From contig JBAIAC010000059.1 of NCBI GenBank assembly GCA_037349315.1, positions 20,430,501 through 20,494,500 of the forward strand: DNA of 64,000 bases. Reading direction: 5' to 3'. This document shows positions 49,701-54,080 of the stretch, in pieces. Position numbers and translations under genes: made by a program. How positions within the stretch are numbered: position 1 is the stretch's first letter; every line of letters begins with the position of its first letter. Source of the DNA: Chelydra serpentina (lineage: Eukaryota > Chordata > Testudines > Chelydridae). Below the pieces are notes generated by a model that did not search any database, was not told the origin of the DNA, and saw only the letters and a program-made list of their open reading frames with translations.

Positions 49701-50298
49701 TGAATTCAGAACGTTTAGGAATCTTGGATGAGATTACAATTATAGGTATATATGATGTATTCAATATACACTCAAGGTATAGTTTTAAAACTACATAGCA
49801 TGGAAGCTAAGTGTTCTCTAGCCTTTACTTTCTAAGAATACTCAGTATTGCTCATGTTTTATTACTACATTAAAATTTAAAACGGCTTATGTTGAACCTA
49901 ATTTTAGAAGCCCCGTTAAAAGGTCATTGATGAACCTATCCTCTATGAATTTATCTAGTTCTTTTTTTTAACCCTGTTATAGTCTTGGCCTTCACAACCT
50001 CCTCTGGCAAGGAGTTCCACAGGTTGACAGATCATTTAGAATGGACAATTGCTCAGTTTTCAGTATTATATTTTGACAGATGACACTAGCATTTTGCTCA
50101 CTTGAGACCAGAACAAGGAATAAAAATGAAAGACAATAAACAAAGAAAACTATCACAGGACAAGATGAGATAATGAAGTATAGGGTAAAAGACAAGGTAA
50201 AGATTTGAAGGTACTTAAAATACACTTACCTTTAAATTTTGACCGAATGTTTGCCAGTTCTTTGTTTATCCTCTTTATCTCTGCCTCTTTGCTTTTGC
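1611..50298 (-). CDS. AP2A2: AP2A2, AP-2 adaptor alpha-C subunit, exons 2-17 (partial gene)
   Basis: This is the large alpha subunit of the AP-2 heterotetramer, which links cargo and PI(4,5)P2 in the plasma membrane to clathrin during endocytosis. Sixteen exons on the minus strand give about 743 codons, matching residues 24-766 of the vertebrate protein with all splice phases consistent. Visible parts are the helical-solenoid trunk (exons 2-13), the Pro/Ser/Ala-rich hinge (exons 14-15) and the start of the beta-sandwich appendage (exons 16-17). The known phosphoinositide site SKKKY is present at residues 54-58. Alpha-C is favoured over alpha-A (AP2A1) by the short hinge and by appendage words such as [13 protein letters not shown]. 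Exon 1 and the C-terminal ~170 residues are not in the window. No internal stop or frameshift is seen, so the gene looks functional. Confidence 0.97.
1801..2089. mobile_element. Harbinger-like MITE in intron 16
   Basis: The ends are imperfect inverted repeats (GGCTGTTTC and CTACAGCC), flanked by TAA at 1798-1800 and 2090-2092. The inside resembles the other TGTCTACAC-type MITEs in this window, with GTTGACATAGGCGATGTCTAC near the right end. The 3-bp TAA/TTA duplication suggests the PIF/Harbinger superfamily, possibly the Chompy-type elements of turtles and archosaurs. Non-coding. Confidence 0.55.
2325..2407 (-). CDS. AP2A2: AP2A2 exon 16 (start of appendage)
   Basis: Eighty-three bases encode residues ~709-735 with split codons at both ends, reading [18 protein letters not shown] and onward to the QNL end. 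This is the first strand of the appendage beta-sandwich. The acceptor is tctctag and the donor gtaaga. Essentially invariant relative to mammals. Confidence 0.96.
2408..5489 (-). other. AP2A2 intron 15
   Basis: A 3.1-kb GT-AG intron. The only repeat I notice is an old interspersed copy near 3405-3570. The rest is AT-rich unique-looking sequence with no open frame worth calling. Confidence 0.7.
3405..3570. repeat. Ancient unclassified interspersed repeat, copy 1
   Basis: This contains GGATTTTTCAGAGGGGCTGA followed by CTGATTTCAATAAGAGTGG. It is related in the same orientation to 25965-26105 (GGATTTTCAGGTTTGTTGAG). It resembles a very old amniote repeat with the motif TTTTCAGAGGTGCTGAGCA. The family name is not known to me. 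Confidence 0.4.
5490..5653 (-). CDS. AP2A2: AP2A2 exon 15 (hinge)
   Basis: The 164 bases encode residues ~654-707. The exon opens [13 protein letters not shown], passes a Pro/Ala/Ser-rich stretch and a [11 protein letters not shown] block, and ends GSEDNFA. This is the flexible hinge between trunk and appendage. The acceptor is ttctacag and the donor gtaatt. The linker after DLLGLG diverges from mammals while its ends are conserved, as expected for unstructured sequence. Confidence 0.95.
8203..8237 (+). repeat. 35-bp exact direct repeat, copy A
   Basis: The block beginning CAGGAGAATTCATTG and ending GCATTAAGATT is identical to 11847-11881. Sequence on both sides of the two copies differs, and no known repeat family was recognised. 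Confidence 0.85.
8302..8474. mobile_element. Penelope-like element end, inverted (snap-back) copy
   Basis: The left arm reads, on the minus strand, as the 3' end of a Penelope-like element: GGTGCCACCGGAC at the outer edge, the TTAGTC box and a hammerhead-like core. From about 8384 the sequence turns back: TGCATGAAGTGAAAATTACAG is answered by CTGTAACTTTCACTCCATGCA. The right arm stops after CTGAAGAAG, so it is shorter. I found no clear target duplication. Confidence 0.7.
8706..8879 (-). CDS. AP2A2: AP2A2 exon 14 (trunk end to hinge)
   Basis: The 174 bases are exactly 58 codons, residues ~596-653. The exon opens [20 protein letters not shown], followed by a Lys-rich run (LKKKKGPG) and an acidic, diverging linker ending NASTV. 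It marks the change from trunk to hinge. The donor is gtatgt and the acceptor ggcaag. Confidence 0.95.
9435..9737. mobile_element. GC-rich non-autonomous hAT element
   Basis: The terminal inverted repeats are CATAGGCGCCGACTCC and GGAGTCAGCGCCTATG. They are flanked by a perfect 8-bp duplication GGCAGCAA at 9427-9434 and 9738-9745, which is the hAT hallmark. The interior is extremely GC-rich, with an internal palindrome built from GGGGCCCCGCCCCC. It encodes nothing; the frames across it are chance frames. Confidence 0.85.
10366..10981. mobile_element. Harbinger-like MITE interrupted by a second element
   Basis: The left end GGTTACATCTACACT and right end AGTGTAGACCACCCC are inverted repeats. 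They are flanked by TTA (10363-10365) and TCA (10982-10984). The MITE body breaks after CATTGCTGTAG near 10469 and resumes with GTAATCCACC near 10813. Confidence 0.6.
10473..10807. mobile_element. hAT-like element nested in the MITE
   Basis: It starts CAGTGGTTCTCTAACTT, a common hAT terminus (CAGTGGTTCTCAAACTT). It ends with a degraded inverted copy near AATCTGAAAACCTCT. The flanks TGCTGTAG and TTCTGCAG agree at 6 of 8 bases, compatible with an aged 8-bp duplication. It is younger than the MITE it interrupts. Confidence 0.55.
11505..11736 (-). CDS. AP2A2: AP2A2 exon 13 (trunk)
   Basis: The 232 bases encode residues ~519-595. The exon opens [20 protein letters not shown] and ends [11 protein letters not shown]. 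These are late helical repeats of the trunk that pack against the mu and sigma subunits. The acceptor is cttaag and the donor gtaggt. Near-identical to mammalian alpha-C. Confidence 0.97.
11847..11881 (+). repeat. 35-bp exact direct repeat, copy B
   Basis: Identical to 8203-8237 and in the same orientation, 3.6 kb away. It lies in the short intron 12, about 57 bases upstream of the exon 12 donor on this map and 110 bases from exon 13. No family recognised. Confidence 0.85.
11939..12036 (-). CDS. AP2A2: AP2A2 exon 12 (trunk)
   Basis: Ninety-eight bases encode residues ~486-517 plus two bases, reading [20 protein letters not shown] and ending AGDPRS. The acceptor is tttacag and the donor gtaaga. 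Exactly the conserved trunk sequence. Intron 12 (11737-11938) is only 202 bp. Confidence 0.97.
12037..14111 (-). other. AP2A2 intron 11
   Basis: A 2.1-kb GT-AG intron. I recognise no transposon family. 12590-13570 has several minus-strand frames of 60-85 codons that could be remnants of a decayed element, but none gives a motif I can name. Confidence 0.6.
14112..14294 (-). CDS. AP2A2: AP2A2 exon 11 (trunk)
   Basis: The 183 bases are exactly 61 codons, residues ~425-485. The exon opens [20 protein letters not shown] and ends [11 protein letters not shown]. Helical solenoid of the trunk. The acceptor is tgctcag and the donor gtaaga. Confidence 0.97.
14295..15551 (-). other. AP2A2 intron 10
   Basis: A 1.26-kb AT-rich GT-AG intron. 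I see no classifiable repeat or gene in it. Confidence 0.7.
15552..15689 (-). CDS. AP2A2: AP2A2 exon 10 (trunk)
   Basis: The 138 bases are 46 codons, residues ~379-424. The exon opens [20 protein letters not shown] and ends [11 protein letters not shown]. The word AVDLL with [10 protein letters not shown] is the alpha-C rather than the alpha-A form. The acceptor is cttacag and the donor gtgagt. Confidence 0.97.
15690..16827 (-). other. AP2A2 intron 9
   Basis: A 1.14-kb GT-AG intron. No repeat family or gene was recognised. Confidence 0.7.
16828..16996 (-). CDS. AP2A2: AP2A2 exon 9 (trunk)
   Basis: The 169 bases encode residues ~323-378. The exon opens [20 protein letters not shown] and ends [10 protein letters not shown]. 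Central trunk helices. The acceptor is ctgtgcag and the donor gtaaat. Confidence 0.97.
16997..18435 (-). other. AP2A2 intron 8
   Basis: A 1.44-kb GT-AG intron with no classifiable repeat. Confidence 0.7.
18436..18586 (-). CDS. AP2A2: AP2A2 exon 8 (trunk)
   Basis: The 151 bases encode residues ~273-321. The exon opens [20 protein letters not shown] and ends AISLIIHHD. The word [16 protein letters not shown] is shared by all vertebrate alpha subunits. The acceptor is cctccag and the donor gtgagt. Intron 7 (18587-18812) is only 226 bp. Confidence 0.97.
18813..18921 (-). CDS. AP2A2: AP2A2 exon 7 (trunk)
   Basis: The 109 bases encode residues ~236-271. The exon opens [20 protein letters not shown] and ends LLQCYPPP. 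The T in IVTSAS is the alpha-C form. The acceptor is tttacag and the donor gtaatg. Confidence 0.97.
19628..19705. mobile_element. Short MITE relic with TGTCTACAC-type ends
   Basis: GGGTCTACACAGAC on the left and TCTGTGTAGACAAAACC on the right are inverted repeats around 50 bases of sequence. This is typical of the short Harbinger-like elements found elsewhere in this window. Confidence 0.45.
20440..20780 (-). pseudogene. DIRS-like retrotransposon gag fragment
   Basis: The minus-strand frame 20529-20729 contains [14 protein letters not shown], then [21 protein letters not shown]. This pattern (alanine-rich start, SSG...EVQ, ...L.FEG.DL) resembles the ORF1/gag region of vertebrate DIRS-type elements. 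The next residues after the stop, in another frame, resemble the following LHxLKDS motif. It carries stops and a frameshift and is not functional. Family assignment is from memory of the motif. Confidence 0.45.
21334..21435 (-). CDS. AP2A2: AP2A2 exon 6 (trunk)
   Basis: The 102 bases are 34 codons, residues ~202-235. The exon opens [20 protein letters not shown] and ends AVSRLSR. The acceptor is ctttcag and the donor gtaagt. Confidence 0.97.
21436..22913 (-). other. AP2A2 intron 5
   Basis: A 1.48-kb GT-AG intron. It holds one short Penelope-like insertion (22518-22627). Nothing else was classified. Confidence 0.7.
22518..22627 (+). mobile_element. Second Penelope-like family, 5'-truncated insertion
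   Basis: A 110-bp copy flanked by a perfect 12-bp duplication CTAATTCTAGAC (22506-22517 and 22628-22639). It carries GAGCTCCGTGTAGCTCAAAA and GCTGGTCCAATAAATGATAT. This is the 3' end of a common sauropsid repeat whose consensus, as I recall it, has a CTGAAGA...GAAA hammerhead-like core. The core here is decayed. Confidence 0.65.
22914..23043 (-). CDS. AP2A2: AP2A2 exon 5 (trunk)
   Basis: The 130 bases encode residues ~159-201. The exon opens [20 protein letters not shown] and ends [10 protein letters not shown]. The acceptor is cttgcag and the donor gtaaga. Confidence 0.97.
23637..23876. mobile_element. Penelope-like element, perfect snap-back insertion
   Basis: Two copies of the same 3' end point outward from a centre near 23737, giving arms of roughly 95 bp that are nearly exact inverted repeats. 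Each arm runs GACAAAGGGTCCTGTGGCAC, TTAGTC box, hammerhead-like core, then GCAAGCAGTGGAA at the centre. The right arm continues to GGCTACCCCTCTGAT. The flanks CTTAAATTTGCCTT (23623-23636) and CTTAATTTGCCTT (23877-23889) form a target duplication differing by one base. Confidence 0.85.
23917..24171 (+). mobile_element. Penelope-like element 3' end, simple insertion
   Basis: A 255-bp 5'-truncated copy flanked by the perfect 12-bp duplication CTCACAATCTTT (23905-23916 and 24172-24183). It includes TCTGCCCCTGGACATTTCC, the hammerhead-like core and the terminal GGACCCTTTGTCGCTT. An independent event from its neighbour at 23637-23876. Confidence 0.8.
25965..26105. repeat. Ancient unclassified interspersed repeat, copy 2
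   Basis: Related to 3405-3570, sharing GGATTTTCAG, the GTTGAGCAC-type word and a following CTAATGATGGCAATTGG segment. Highly diverged. Family not known to me. Confidence 0.35.
26149..26342 (-). CDS. AP2A2: AP2A2 exon 4 (trunk)
   Basis: The 194 bases encode residues ~94-157 plus two bases of Gly158. The exon opens [20 protein letters not shown] and ends [10 protein letters not shown]. The acceptor is accacag and the donor gtatgt. Confidence 0.97.
26343..27277 (-). other. AP2A2 intron 3
   Basis: A 935-bp GT-AG intron. No repeat or gene recognised. Confidence 0.7.
27278..27420 (-). CDS. AP2A2: AP2A2 exon 3 (lipid-binding trunk start)
   Basis: The 143 bases encode residues ~47-93. The exon opens [20 protein letters not shown] and ends [10 protein letters not shown]. 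Lys55-57 with Tyr53 and Tyr58 belong to the known PI(4,5)P2 site of the alpha subunit, and all are kept here. The acceptor is tttactag and the donor gtgagt. Confidence 0.97.
27421..27862 (-). other. AP2A2 intron 2, unique-looking proximal part
   Basis: The acceptor-side end of the 22.8-kb intron 2 (27421-50229). No repeat recognised before the hAT element at 27863. Confidence 0.6.
28340..28514 (+). mobile_element. tRNA-headed turtle SINE, CR1-tail subfamily, nested
   Basis: The head has a tRNA-like A box (TAGCTCAGTGG) and B box (GAGTTCAATCC). The body carries GGATCTGGGGCAAAAATTGG. The tail has GGGTTGGACTAGATGACCTC and CCTTCCAACCCTGATATTCT, matching the CR1 3' end at 57914-58007. It interrupts the left arm of the hAT element, so it inserted later. 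It resembles the tRNA-Lys-derived SINEs of cryptodiran turtles. Confidence 0.88.
28771..29148 (+). pseudogene. hAT transposase fragment (copy 1)
   Basis: An open frame of about 125 codons contains [20 protein letters not shown] and [13 protein letters not shown]. The word AT-LNPRFK is typical of the region before the hAT dimerisation domain. No catalytic residues or C-terminal dimerisation motif are present. This is an internal fragment kept in a non-autonomous element. A parallel fragment lies at 38584-38895. Confidence 0.6.
30118..30598 (+). mobile_element. CR1 LINE 3' fragment
   Basis: It reads GATATGATAGAGGTCTATAA, then CAACTCATTGCCAGGGGATG, and ends GGACTAGATGGACTGTTGG with ATGGTCATTCTTATG. 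This is the 3' end of the CR1 subfamily with the ATTCTTATG terminus. 5'-truncated and with frame-breaking changes. No target duplication, as usual for CR1. Confidence 0.8.
30599..31382. other. Intron 2 stretch, nothing recognised
   Basis: AT-rich sequence with no gene and no repeat I can name. Confidence 0.5.
31383..31992. mobile_element. Non-autonomous DNA transposon, superfamily unsure
   Basis: The left end TAGTACTCCTGGAGGGATTC and the reverse complement of the right end, TAGTTCTGTGGGAATACTGC, are imperfect inverted repeats. The interior has a 21-base G run at 31637-31657. No convincing target duplication. Resembles a common turtle element ending in GCGCAGAATTCCCCCAGGAG. Confidence 0.55.
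31993..33180. other. Intron 2 stretch, nothing recognised
   Basis: No gene or repeat was classified. The 141-codon minus frame at 32118-32543 has no recognisable motif. Confidence 0.5.
33181..33400. repeat. Possible old L2-like LINE 3' fragment
   Basis: The order GGAAGCCAGTGCAGTTCAG, TTCTGTACTAGCTGAACTTT, then GGATTACAATAGTCCAAAT recalls the 3' UTR of ancient L2-type LINEs in sauropsids. Diverged, with no coding part. Confidence 0.35.
33477..34424. mobile_element. Tigger/pogo-like non-autonomous transposon
   Basis: The terminal inverted repeats start CAGTAACTCCTCACTTAA and end TTAAGCAAGGAGTTACTG, flanked by TA at 33475-33476 and 34425-34426. A TA duplication with CAGTA-type ends fits the Tc1/mariner pogo (Tigger) group. 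The interior is a GC-rich block with no transposase. The 155- and 118-codon frames are chance frames. Confidence 0.8.
34692..34953. mobile_element. Harbinger-like MITE, AGCGCTG-rich
   Basis: The ends AGGGCTAGTCTACACTGGCA and TGCCAGTGTAGACAAGCCT are near-perfect inverted repeats. Many copies of the CAGCGCT hairpin motif lie inside. The 3-bp flanks CGA and TGA differ at one base. Same broad family as 44617-44869. Confidence 0.65.
34954..35776. other. Intron 2 stretch, nothing recognised
   Basis: AT-rich, with a short CAA/ACC simple-repeat patch near 35378-35405. No gene. Confidence 0.5.
35777..36074. mobile_element. Harbinger-like MITE with strong internal hairpins
   Basis: It starts GGGCGTGTCTTCACTAC and ends TTGCCCTGGCC, flanked by TTA at 35774-35776 and 36075-36077. 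Several internal palindromes include a roughly 30-bp arm pair at 35981-36046 (GTCGATTACGATACG with CGTATCGTAGATCGAC). A run of 12 C lies at 36048-36059. Non-coding, although a chance frame crosses it. Confidence 0.6.
36722..37983. mobile_element. hAT element with perfect 8-bp duplication, hosting a SINE
   Basis: The termini are CAGGGTGGATAAAAATCAAT and ATTTGATTTAAATCAAATCCACCCTG, the latter beginning inside an ATTTAAATCA-rich subterminal zone. The flanks CTACCTAT at 36714-36721 and 37984-37991 are identical. It is 1262 bp, or about 1.06 kb without the nested SINE. No transposase frame was recognised. Confidence 0.88.
37160..37356 (+). mobile_element. tRNA-headed SINE, GTTCTAGGAG-tail subfamily, nested
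   Basis: The head has the same TAGCTCAGTGG and GAGTTCAATCC boxes. The body then carries CTGTCAGGGGACAGTACTTG and the tail GACCTTTCAAGGTCCTTCCA with GTTCTAGGAGA. This is a second subfamily with a different tail from 28340-28514 and 40596-40782. It sits inside the hAT element at 36722-37983. Confidence 0.85.
38049..39694 (-). mobile_element. Palindromic hAT element with long arms, copy 2
   Basis: It starts TAGGGCTGTCAAGCAATTAA and ends GTGATTAATCAACAGCCCTA. Arms of about 560 and 640 bp are inverted copies around a centre with transposase sequence. It is homologous along its length to 27863-29668 but inverted. I could not define a convincing 8-bp duplication (AATAGTTT against GTTTGTTT). Confidence 0.8.
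38584..38895 (-). pseudogene. hAT transposase fragment (copy 2)
   Basis: The minus frame includes [18 protein letters not shown] and, across an in-frame stop just upstream, the [11 protein letters not shown] word seen in copy 1. Decayed and incomplete. Confidence 0.55.
39695..40595. other. Intron 2 stretch, nothing recognised
   Basis: No gene or repeat was classified. Confidence 0.5.
40596..40782 (+). mobile_element. tRNA-headed SINE, CR1-tail subfamily
   Basis: A complete copy: GGGAGGGATAGCTCAGTGG head, GAGTTCAATCC B box, GGATCTGGGGCAAAAATTGG body and a CR1-type tail ending in ATTCTATGATTCTATGA. The 71-codon frame through the head is not a gene. Confidence 0.9.
40783..44616. other. Intron 2 stretch, nothing recognised
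   Basis: About 3.8 kb with no classified repeat apart from a run of 17 G at 42238-42254. An old tRNA-type SINE trace may lie on the minus strand near 43885-43955 (GTTCAATCCTTGCTGATG). No gene. Confidence 0.5.
44617..44869. mobile_element. Harbinger-like MITE
   Basis: It starts GGCCATGTCTACACTACCAC and ends ACAGAGGCC, flanked by TAA at 44614-44616 and 44870-44872. The inside has TTATGTCGCTCAGGGGTGTG and TCGACGGGAGAACTCTC, the layout shared by this family. Confidence 0.65.
44870..48845. other. Intron 2 stretch, nothing recognised
   Basis: About 4 kb without a classified repeat or gene. Short A and T runs only. Confidence 0.5.
48846..49506 (+). mobile_element. Solo LTR of an LTR retroelement
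   Basis: A 661-bp block begins TGTAGTGGGG and ends CCGTCACA (TG...CA), with the 5-bp flank GGAGC at 48841-48845 and again at 49507-49511. A TATAAAGG box lies at 48951. The rest is GC-rich. No internal retroviral sequence adjoins it, so it is a recombined solo LTR. Whether ERV or Gypsy-type cannot be decided from the LTR alone. Frames of 97-113 codons inside are chance frames. Confidence 0.75.
48951..48958 (+). promoter_or_regulatory. TATA box in the solo LTR
   Basis: TATAAAGG sits about 105 bp into the LTR, a plausible core promoter with a start expected near 48980. Whether it is active in the intron is unknown. Its direction is opposite to AP2A2. Confidence 0.5.
49884..50028 (-). mobile_element. 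CR1 LINE fragment
   Basis: On the minus strand it reads CCTGTGGAACTCCTTGCCAG, then GAGGTTGTGAAGGCCAAGAC and an AACTAGATAAATTCATAGAG piece. This is CR1 sequence close to the 3' coding end. Truncated at both sides. Confidence 0.75.
50230..50298 (-). CDS. AP2A2: AP2A2 exon 2
   Basis: Sixty-nine bases encode residues ~24-45, opening [20 protein letters not shown], with two bases of Cys23 and one of Gly46. Basic residues here (Lys43, Lys45) contribute to the lipid site. The acceptor is gatttcag and the donor gtaagt. Most upstream exon found. Confidence 0.96.
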
Positions 50299-50705
50299 CT
50301 GAAATCAAGAGACTTTACATCAAGGTTCGGCATTTCAAACAGCTCCTAATTTGTCTATAATTCTTTCAGCACAGTTTTTTCAATTCACCATTCACTCACT
50401 AAAAGTGGAGACATTGGTAGAACTTTTTCCCGTCCCACAGCAACAATAGACTACAGAGTGAACACCAAGTGTAGTACATTAACATCTTCTGGGGAAATGG
50501 AAAGCCTTTTAATTAAAAAAGGCTTATCACCCTGTTCTCCCACATTAAAGTGTCCAGAGAACAAAGTTTCAGAGTATTTGACAAATAGTCAAAAGTTTAA
50601 AAAAAAAAAAAAAAAAAAAAAAAGAGTCTGATTTTTAACCTATTACTTAGAAGAAAAAACATGCATGGCATCATTTTCAAAAGAAGTCGTCAGTGCTTTC
50701 TAAAG
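50299..50705 (-). other. AP2A2 intron 1, acceptor-side part
   Basis: The start of an intron 1 at least 13.7 kb long (50299-64000 and beyond). A run of 25 A lies at 50599-50623. No exon 1 (MPAVSKGDGM...) was found anywhere above this point. Confidence 0.65.
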
Positions 50706-51007
50706 AAGTGACAAAGGGTCTTGTGGCACCTTATAGACTAACAGAGGTATTGGAGCATAAGCTTTCGTGGGCGAATACCCACTTCTTCGGATGCTAGCAG
50801 TGGAAATGTCCAGGGGCAGATATCAATGTGCAGGGAAGAGTCTGCACATTTATATCTGCCCCTGGACATTTCCACTGCTTGCATCCGAAGAAGTGGGTAT
50901 TCGCCCACGAAAGCTTATGCTCCAATACCTCTGTTAGTCTATAAGGTGCCACAGGACCCTTTGTCGCTTCTACAGATCCAGACTAACACGGCTACCCCTC
51001 TGATACT
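50706..51007. mobile_element. Penelope-like element, snap-back insertion
   Basis: Two outward-facing 3' ends are joined near 50840. The left arm extends to GTGCAGGGAAGAG and the right arm restarts at TCTGCACATTT, so the junction cuts the arms at different points. Each arm has the hammerhead-like core (minus 50751-50793, plus 50883-50927). The flank TGCTTTCTAAAG is a perfect 12-bp duplication (50694-50705 and 51008-51019). Confidence 0.88.
50883..50923 (+). ncRNA. Hammerhead-ribozyme-like motif in a Penelope-like end
   Basis: Core CCGAAGA, stem II GUGGGUA/UCGCCCAC-type pairing, then GAAA, then a minimal stem III (GC UUAU GC) followed by UC at the expected cleavage site (C at 50922). The consensus CUGANGA has one change (U to C). 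The stem I pairing is not convincing, so activity is not claimed. The best in-window core is CTGAAGA at 8302-8474. Confidence 0.5.
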
Positions 51008-52686
51008 TGCTTTCTAAAGGTTTACCTATAATTTATTTGCATATAGCTTTCATGTGTGTGTCGCTCCTTTACAAAAAAAGGGGGGGGGGGAAATGAGATA
51101 AGACATGTAAGGAATAGAAAAATGAAATAGTAAAAAACAAACTGGAGCCTGAAATCCCGGATATATATAACAAAACTTTTAACTCATTTTTAAAAGCTAG
51201 TCAATAGTTTGATTTTGCCGTCTGAACTCTCCCGGAGCAATTCAGATACCGAACAATTGTGGTCTTAAAACCTTCTACCATTACTCCTGAAGTCCTTAAA
51301 AATAATAAAAAGAACGTAAGTTTAAATGGTTTGAGCGGCCATTAATGATCAGTAGGCTTGTGTGCCCTATCTTTAACTTGCATACTTCCAGGTCATTGTT
51401 CTTTTGATCAAACATTTATAGCATAAATAAATCAAAAGCTTTAAAGTTCCTTACAGTCTAATGACACTACAAGTTCATGAGTTTACTCTACTATCATTGG
51501 CGCTTGCACAGTATTTTTATGCTCTACATCAGCCTACTTGCTTAATGAGAACAGGAATAAAGAACTTTAAAAGGGGGCATGTTGATGAGCCAATATACTA
51601 CTTGCCTACAAAAGCAGCAAGGCATAGCTGTGGGAGGACTTGCATTTACACCGTAGCAATAGGAAACTGCTCTACCAGCTGTCAAAGCAGTATTTAGATT
51701 TCATTTTGTAATGCCCCTTTTTAAAAACAAAAACAAAAAAACAAGCTAAAAGTCAAATATTTTCTCCTTAGAGGAGAAAAAAAAATACACACAGACATTC
51801 AGAGAAAGTGGCTGTGTTTTGACATTTAGGTGATGATACGTTTGCCTACCCCAAACAAAATAATTTAAGCTTCACAAACAAGTAACTTTACACAGCAATC
51901 AGTATACTAGTTTTTGGGTTCGGTATTTCCGCAGCATCAGAAAGTACAGTACATGAAGTTATAGTATTGTATTCACTTCAACTTTAGTTACTCCCTATGA
52001 TCAACTGGCTGAGACTTAACCAAGGCATGACTGAGGTAATGCTTGCAGGTGGAGGAAAGCAAATGGAAGAAATGACAAAGACCATTTCAGCTCCTTTCAT
52101 GGGGGACGTGGGCCAACAATTTGTATTGTAAATTCACATTTAGAAGGCTGCTTGGGTCTTCAGCTGCTTCTAGATTTCCAGGTAGCAGCAGCAGCAGCAG
52201 CAGCCGCCAACACTACTCCTGCCCTCACTCATGTGCATTTAGCTAGAACGCCATGACCAAGGGCCCATGCTCTCTATGCGGTCACATTGCTGCACAGTTT
52301 ATTGCACAATTCACTAGTTTTCAAGAGTGCCACAAATTTAATGCTGACCACATGGAGCATCAAAAACTCCCTCTGCAGCAAGGAAGGCAATAAGCAGTAA
52401 TACAAAAGAATGTAGCCAGACAATGGATGGACGGGAGTTACCCAGGGTAACTGGTTGTGCAGGTGAGGGAGCTAGGGCCAGGGGAAGGTTTCCAATGATA
52501 CTCCTGCCTTTGAGATTAGTAGAATCCCAGGGGCCAATACAATTCAAACCGGCTTTTTACCTTTTACTTAAATGCAATGTTCAGAGGAACTGAAAAAGTT
52601 GTGGAGCTTTACTACAGGTTCTGCAAATACCTGAAAGTGATTAAGACTAAAGGAAAATTTAGTTCTGCCATCAATACTTCTATTAC
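51008..52686. other. Intron 1 stretch, nothing recognised
   Basis: Unclassified apart from a short (CAG)6 at 52186-52203. No gene. Confidence 0.5.
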
Positions 52687-53009
52687 CAGGGCCGTCCTTA
52701 GCCATACGCAGAGTGGAGCAGGCTGGGGGCCAGATCACTCCACTTCCCGACGCCCTGTGAGTACGGGGTCGGGCCCATCCTGCAACCACCGGGCGGCAGG
52801 AAATGGAGTGACCTGGCCCCAACCCACTCCGCTCCACCAGCTCGTGCTGGGGTGTGGTTCCCTCCTGCCCCCCAAGCCTGCTCCTACTCCCCACAGACCT
52901 TGGGCGCAGCCCCCACCCCACAGGAGGCCTGGGGATGCCCCCGCCCCGGGCCAGCCCCCCCACCATGGAGGGGCTGTGTAGGGCACCACAATGTCTAGGG
53001 CCAGCCCTG
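52687..53009. mobile_element. GC-rich non-autonomous hAT element
   Basis: The ends CAGGGCCGTCCTTAG and CTAGGGCCAGCCCTG are inverted repeats. The perfect 8-bp flank TCTATTAC lies at 52679-52686 and 53010-53017. 323 bp, non-coding. The 273-codon minus frame that crosses it is a chance frame. Confidence 0.88.
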
Positions 53010-53356
53010 TCTATTACATTAAAATAATGAAAACACAGAATAAGTAGTATGTGCACTGGGGCTTTCGTACTCTGTACCAACAAAAGGTAAACACAATACA
53101 AGTACATAAAGTAAAGTGTAGCAACAACTAGGTAATGTGACTTGCCCCATTCAAGGTTCTGTTTGTCATTTTGACAGTAGTAGCTGTGAGAGTTATTATG
53201 TACGACACAGAGTGCTTTACGAAGAAGATACACATAGTGCCATCTATGCAACAAAATCCTGGTGAAGTCTAGGCAAATTTTGGGAGGGAATGCTTCCATT
53301 AAACAGTACAACAATGCAGCAGGACAATTAGGTAGGCCAAAATAATGGCCTAACCA

Positions 53357-54072
53357 TAGGGTTGCCAGGTTGCTAAGATGCCCGGTCAAAAAGAGACCCT
53401 GGCAGCTCCAGTCAGCACTGCTGACCGGGCCGTTAAAAGTCCAGTCTGTGGTGCAGAGGGACTAAAAGGCAGGCTCCCTGCCTGCAGTGGCTTTGTGCGG
53501 CTCTCAAAAGCCGCAGCAGCATTTCCTCCCGCCCCCCACGGCTCATACGCGTAGGGGAAGCTAGGGGACTTTGCACACTGCCCCCGCCCCAAGCACCAGA
53601 TCCCCAGCTCCCATTGGCGGGGAACCCCAGCCAATGGGAGATGCAGGGGCGGCACCTGCGGATGGGGCGGCATGCAGAGATGCTTAGCCACGCCTCCACA
53701 TAGGAGCTGGAGGCGGGACATGTCACTGCTTCCAGGAGCTGCTTGAGGTAAGCACTGCCCGGAGCCTGCGCCCCTAACCCCTCCCCACACCCCAAACCCT
53801 TGCACCAGCCCTAATCCCCTTCCTGCCCTGTGAACAACTCAGTCCCAGCCCAGAGCACCCTCTTACACTCCAAATCCCTCATCCCCAGCCCCACACCATA
53901 GCCCTCACCCCCATGCACCCAAAACCCCTGCCCCAGCCTGGTAAAAATGGGCGAGTGAGGGTGGTGAGAGTGAATGACAGAGGGAGGGGGGAAATGGAGC
54001 AGGGGTGGGGCCTCAGAGAAGGGGCGGGGCAAGGGTATTCCGTTTTGTGCGAGTAGAAATTTGGCAGCCCTA
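53357..54072. mobile_element. Non-autonomous hAT element
   Basis: The ends are TAGGGTTGCCAGG and TTTGGCAGCCCTA, with the perfect 8-bp flank CCTAACCA at 53349-53356 and 54073-54080. The body has a GC-rich half and a pyrimidine-rich CCCTAACCCC-type half. 716 bp, no transposase. Confidence 0.88.
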
Positions 54073-54080
54073 CCTAACCA

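Noticed and set aside
52568..53389. A 273-codon minus-strand open frame
   Set aside because: It runs through a GC-rich hAT element (52687-53009) and non-conserved flank. No domain or plausible protein composition, so a chance frame.
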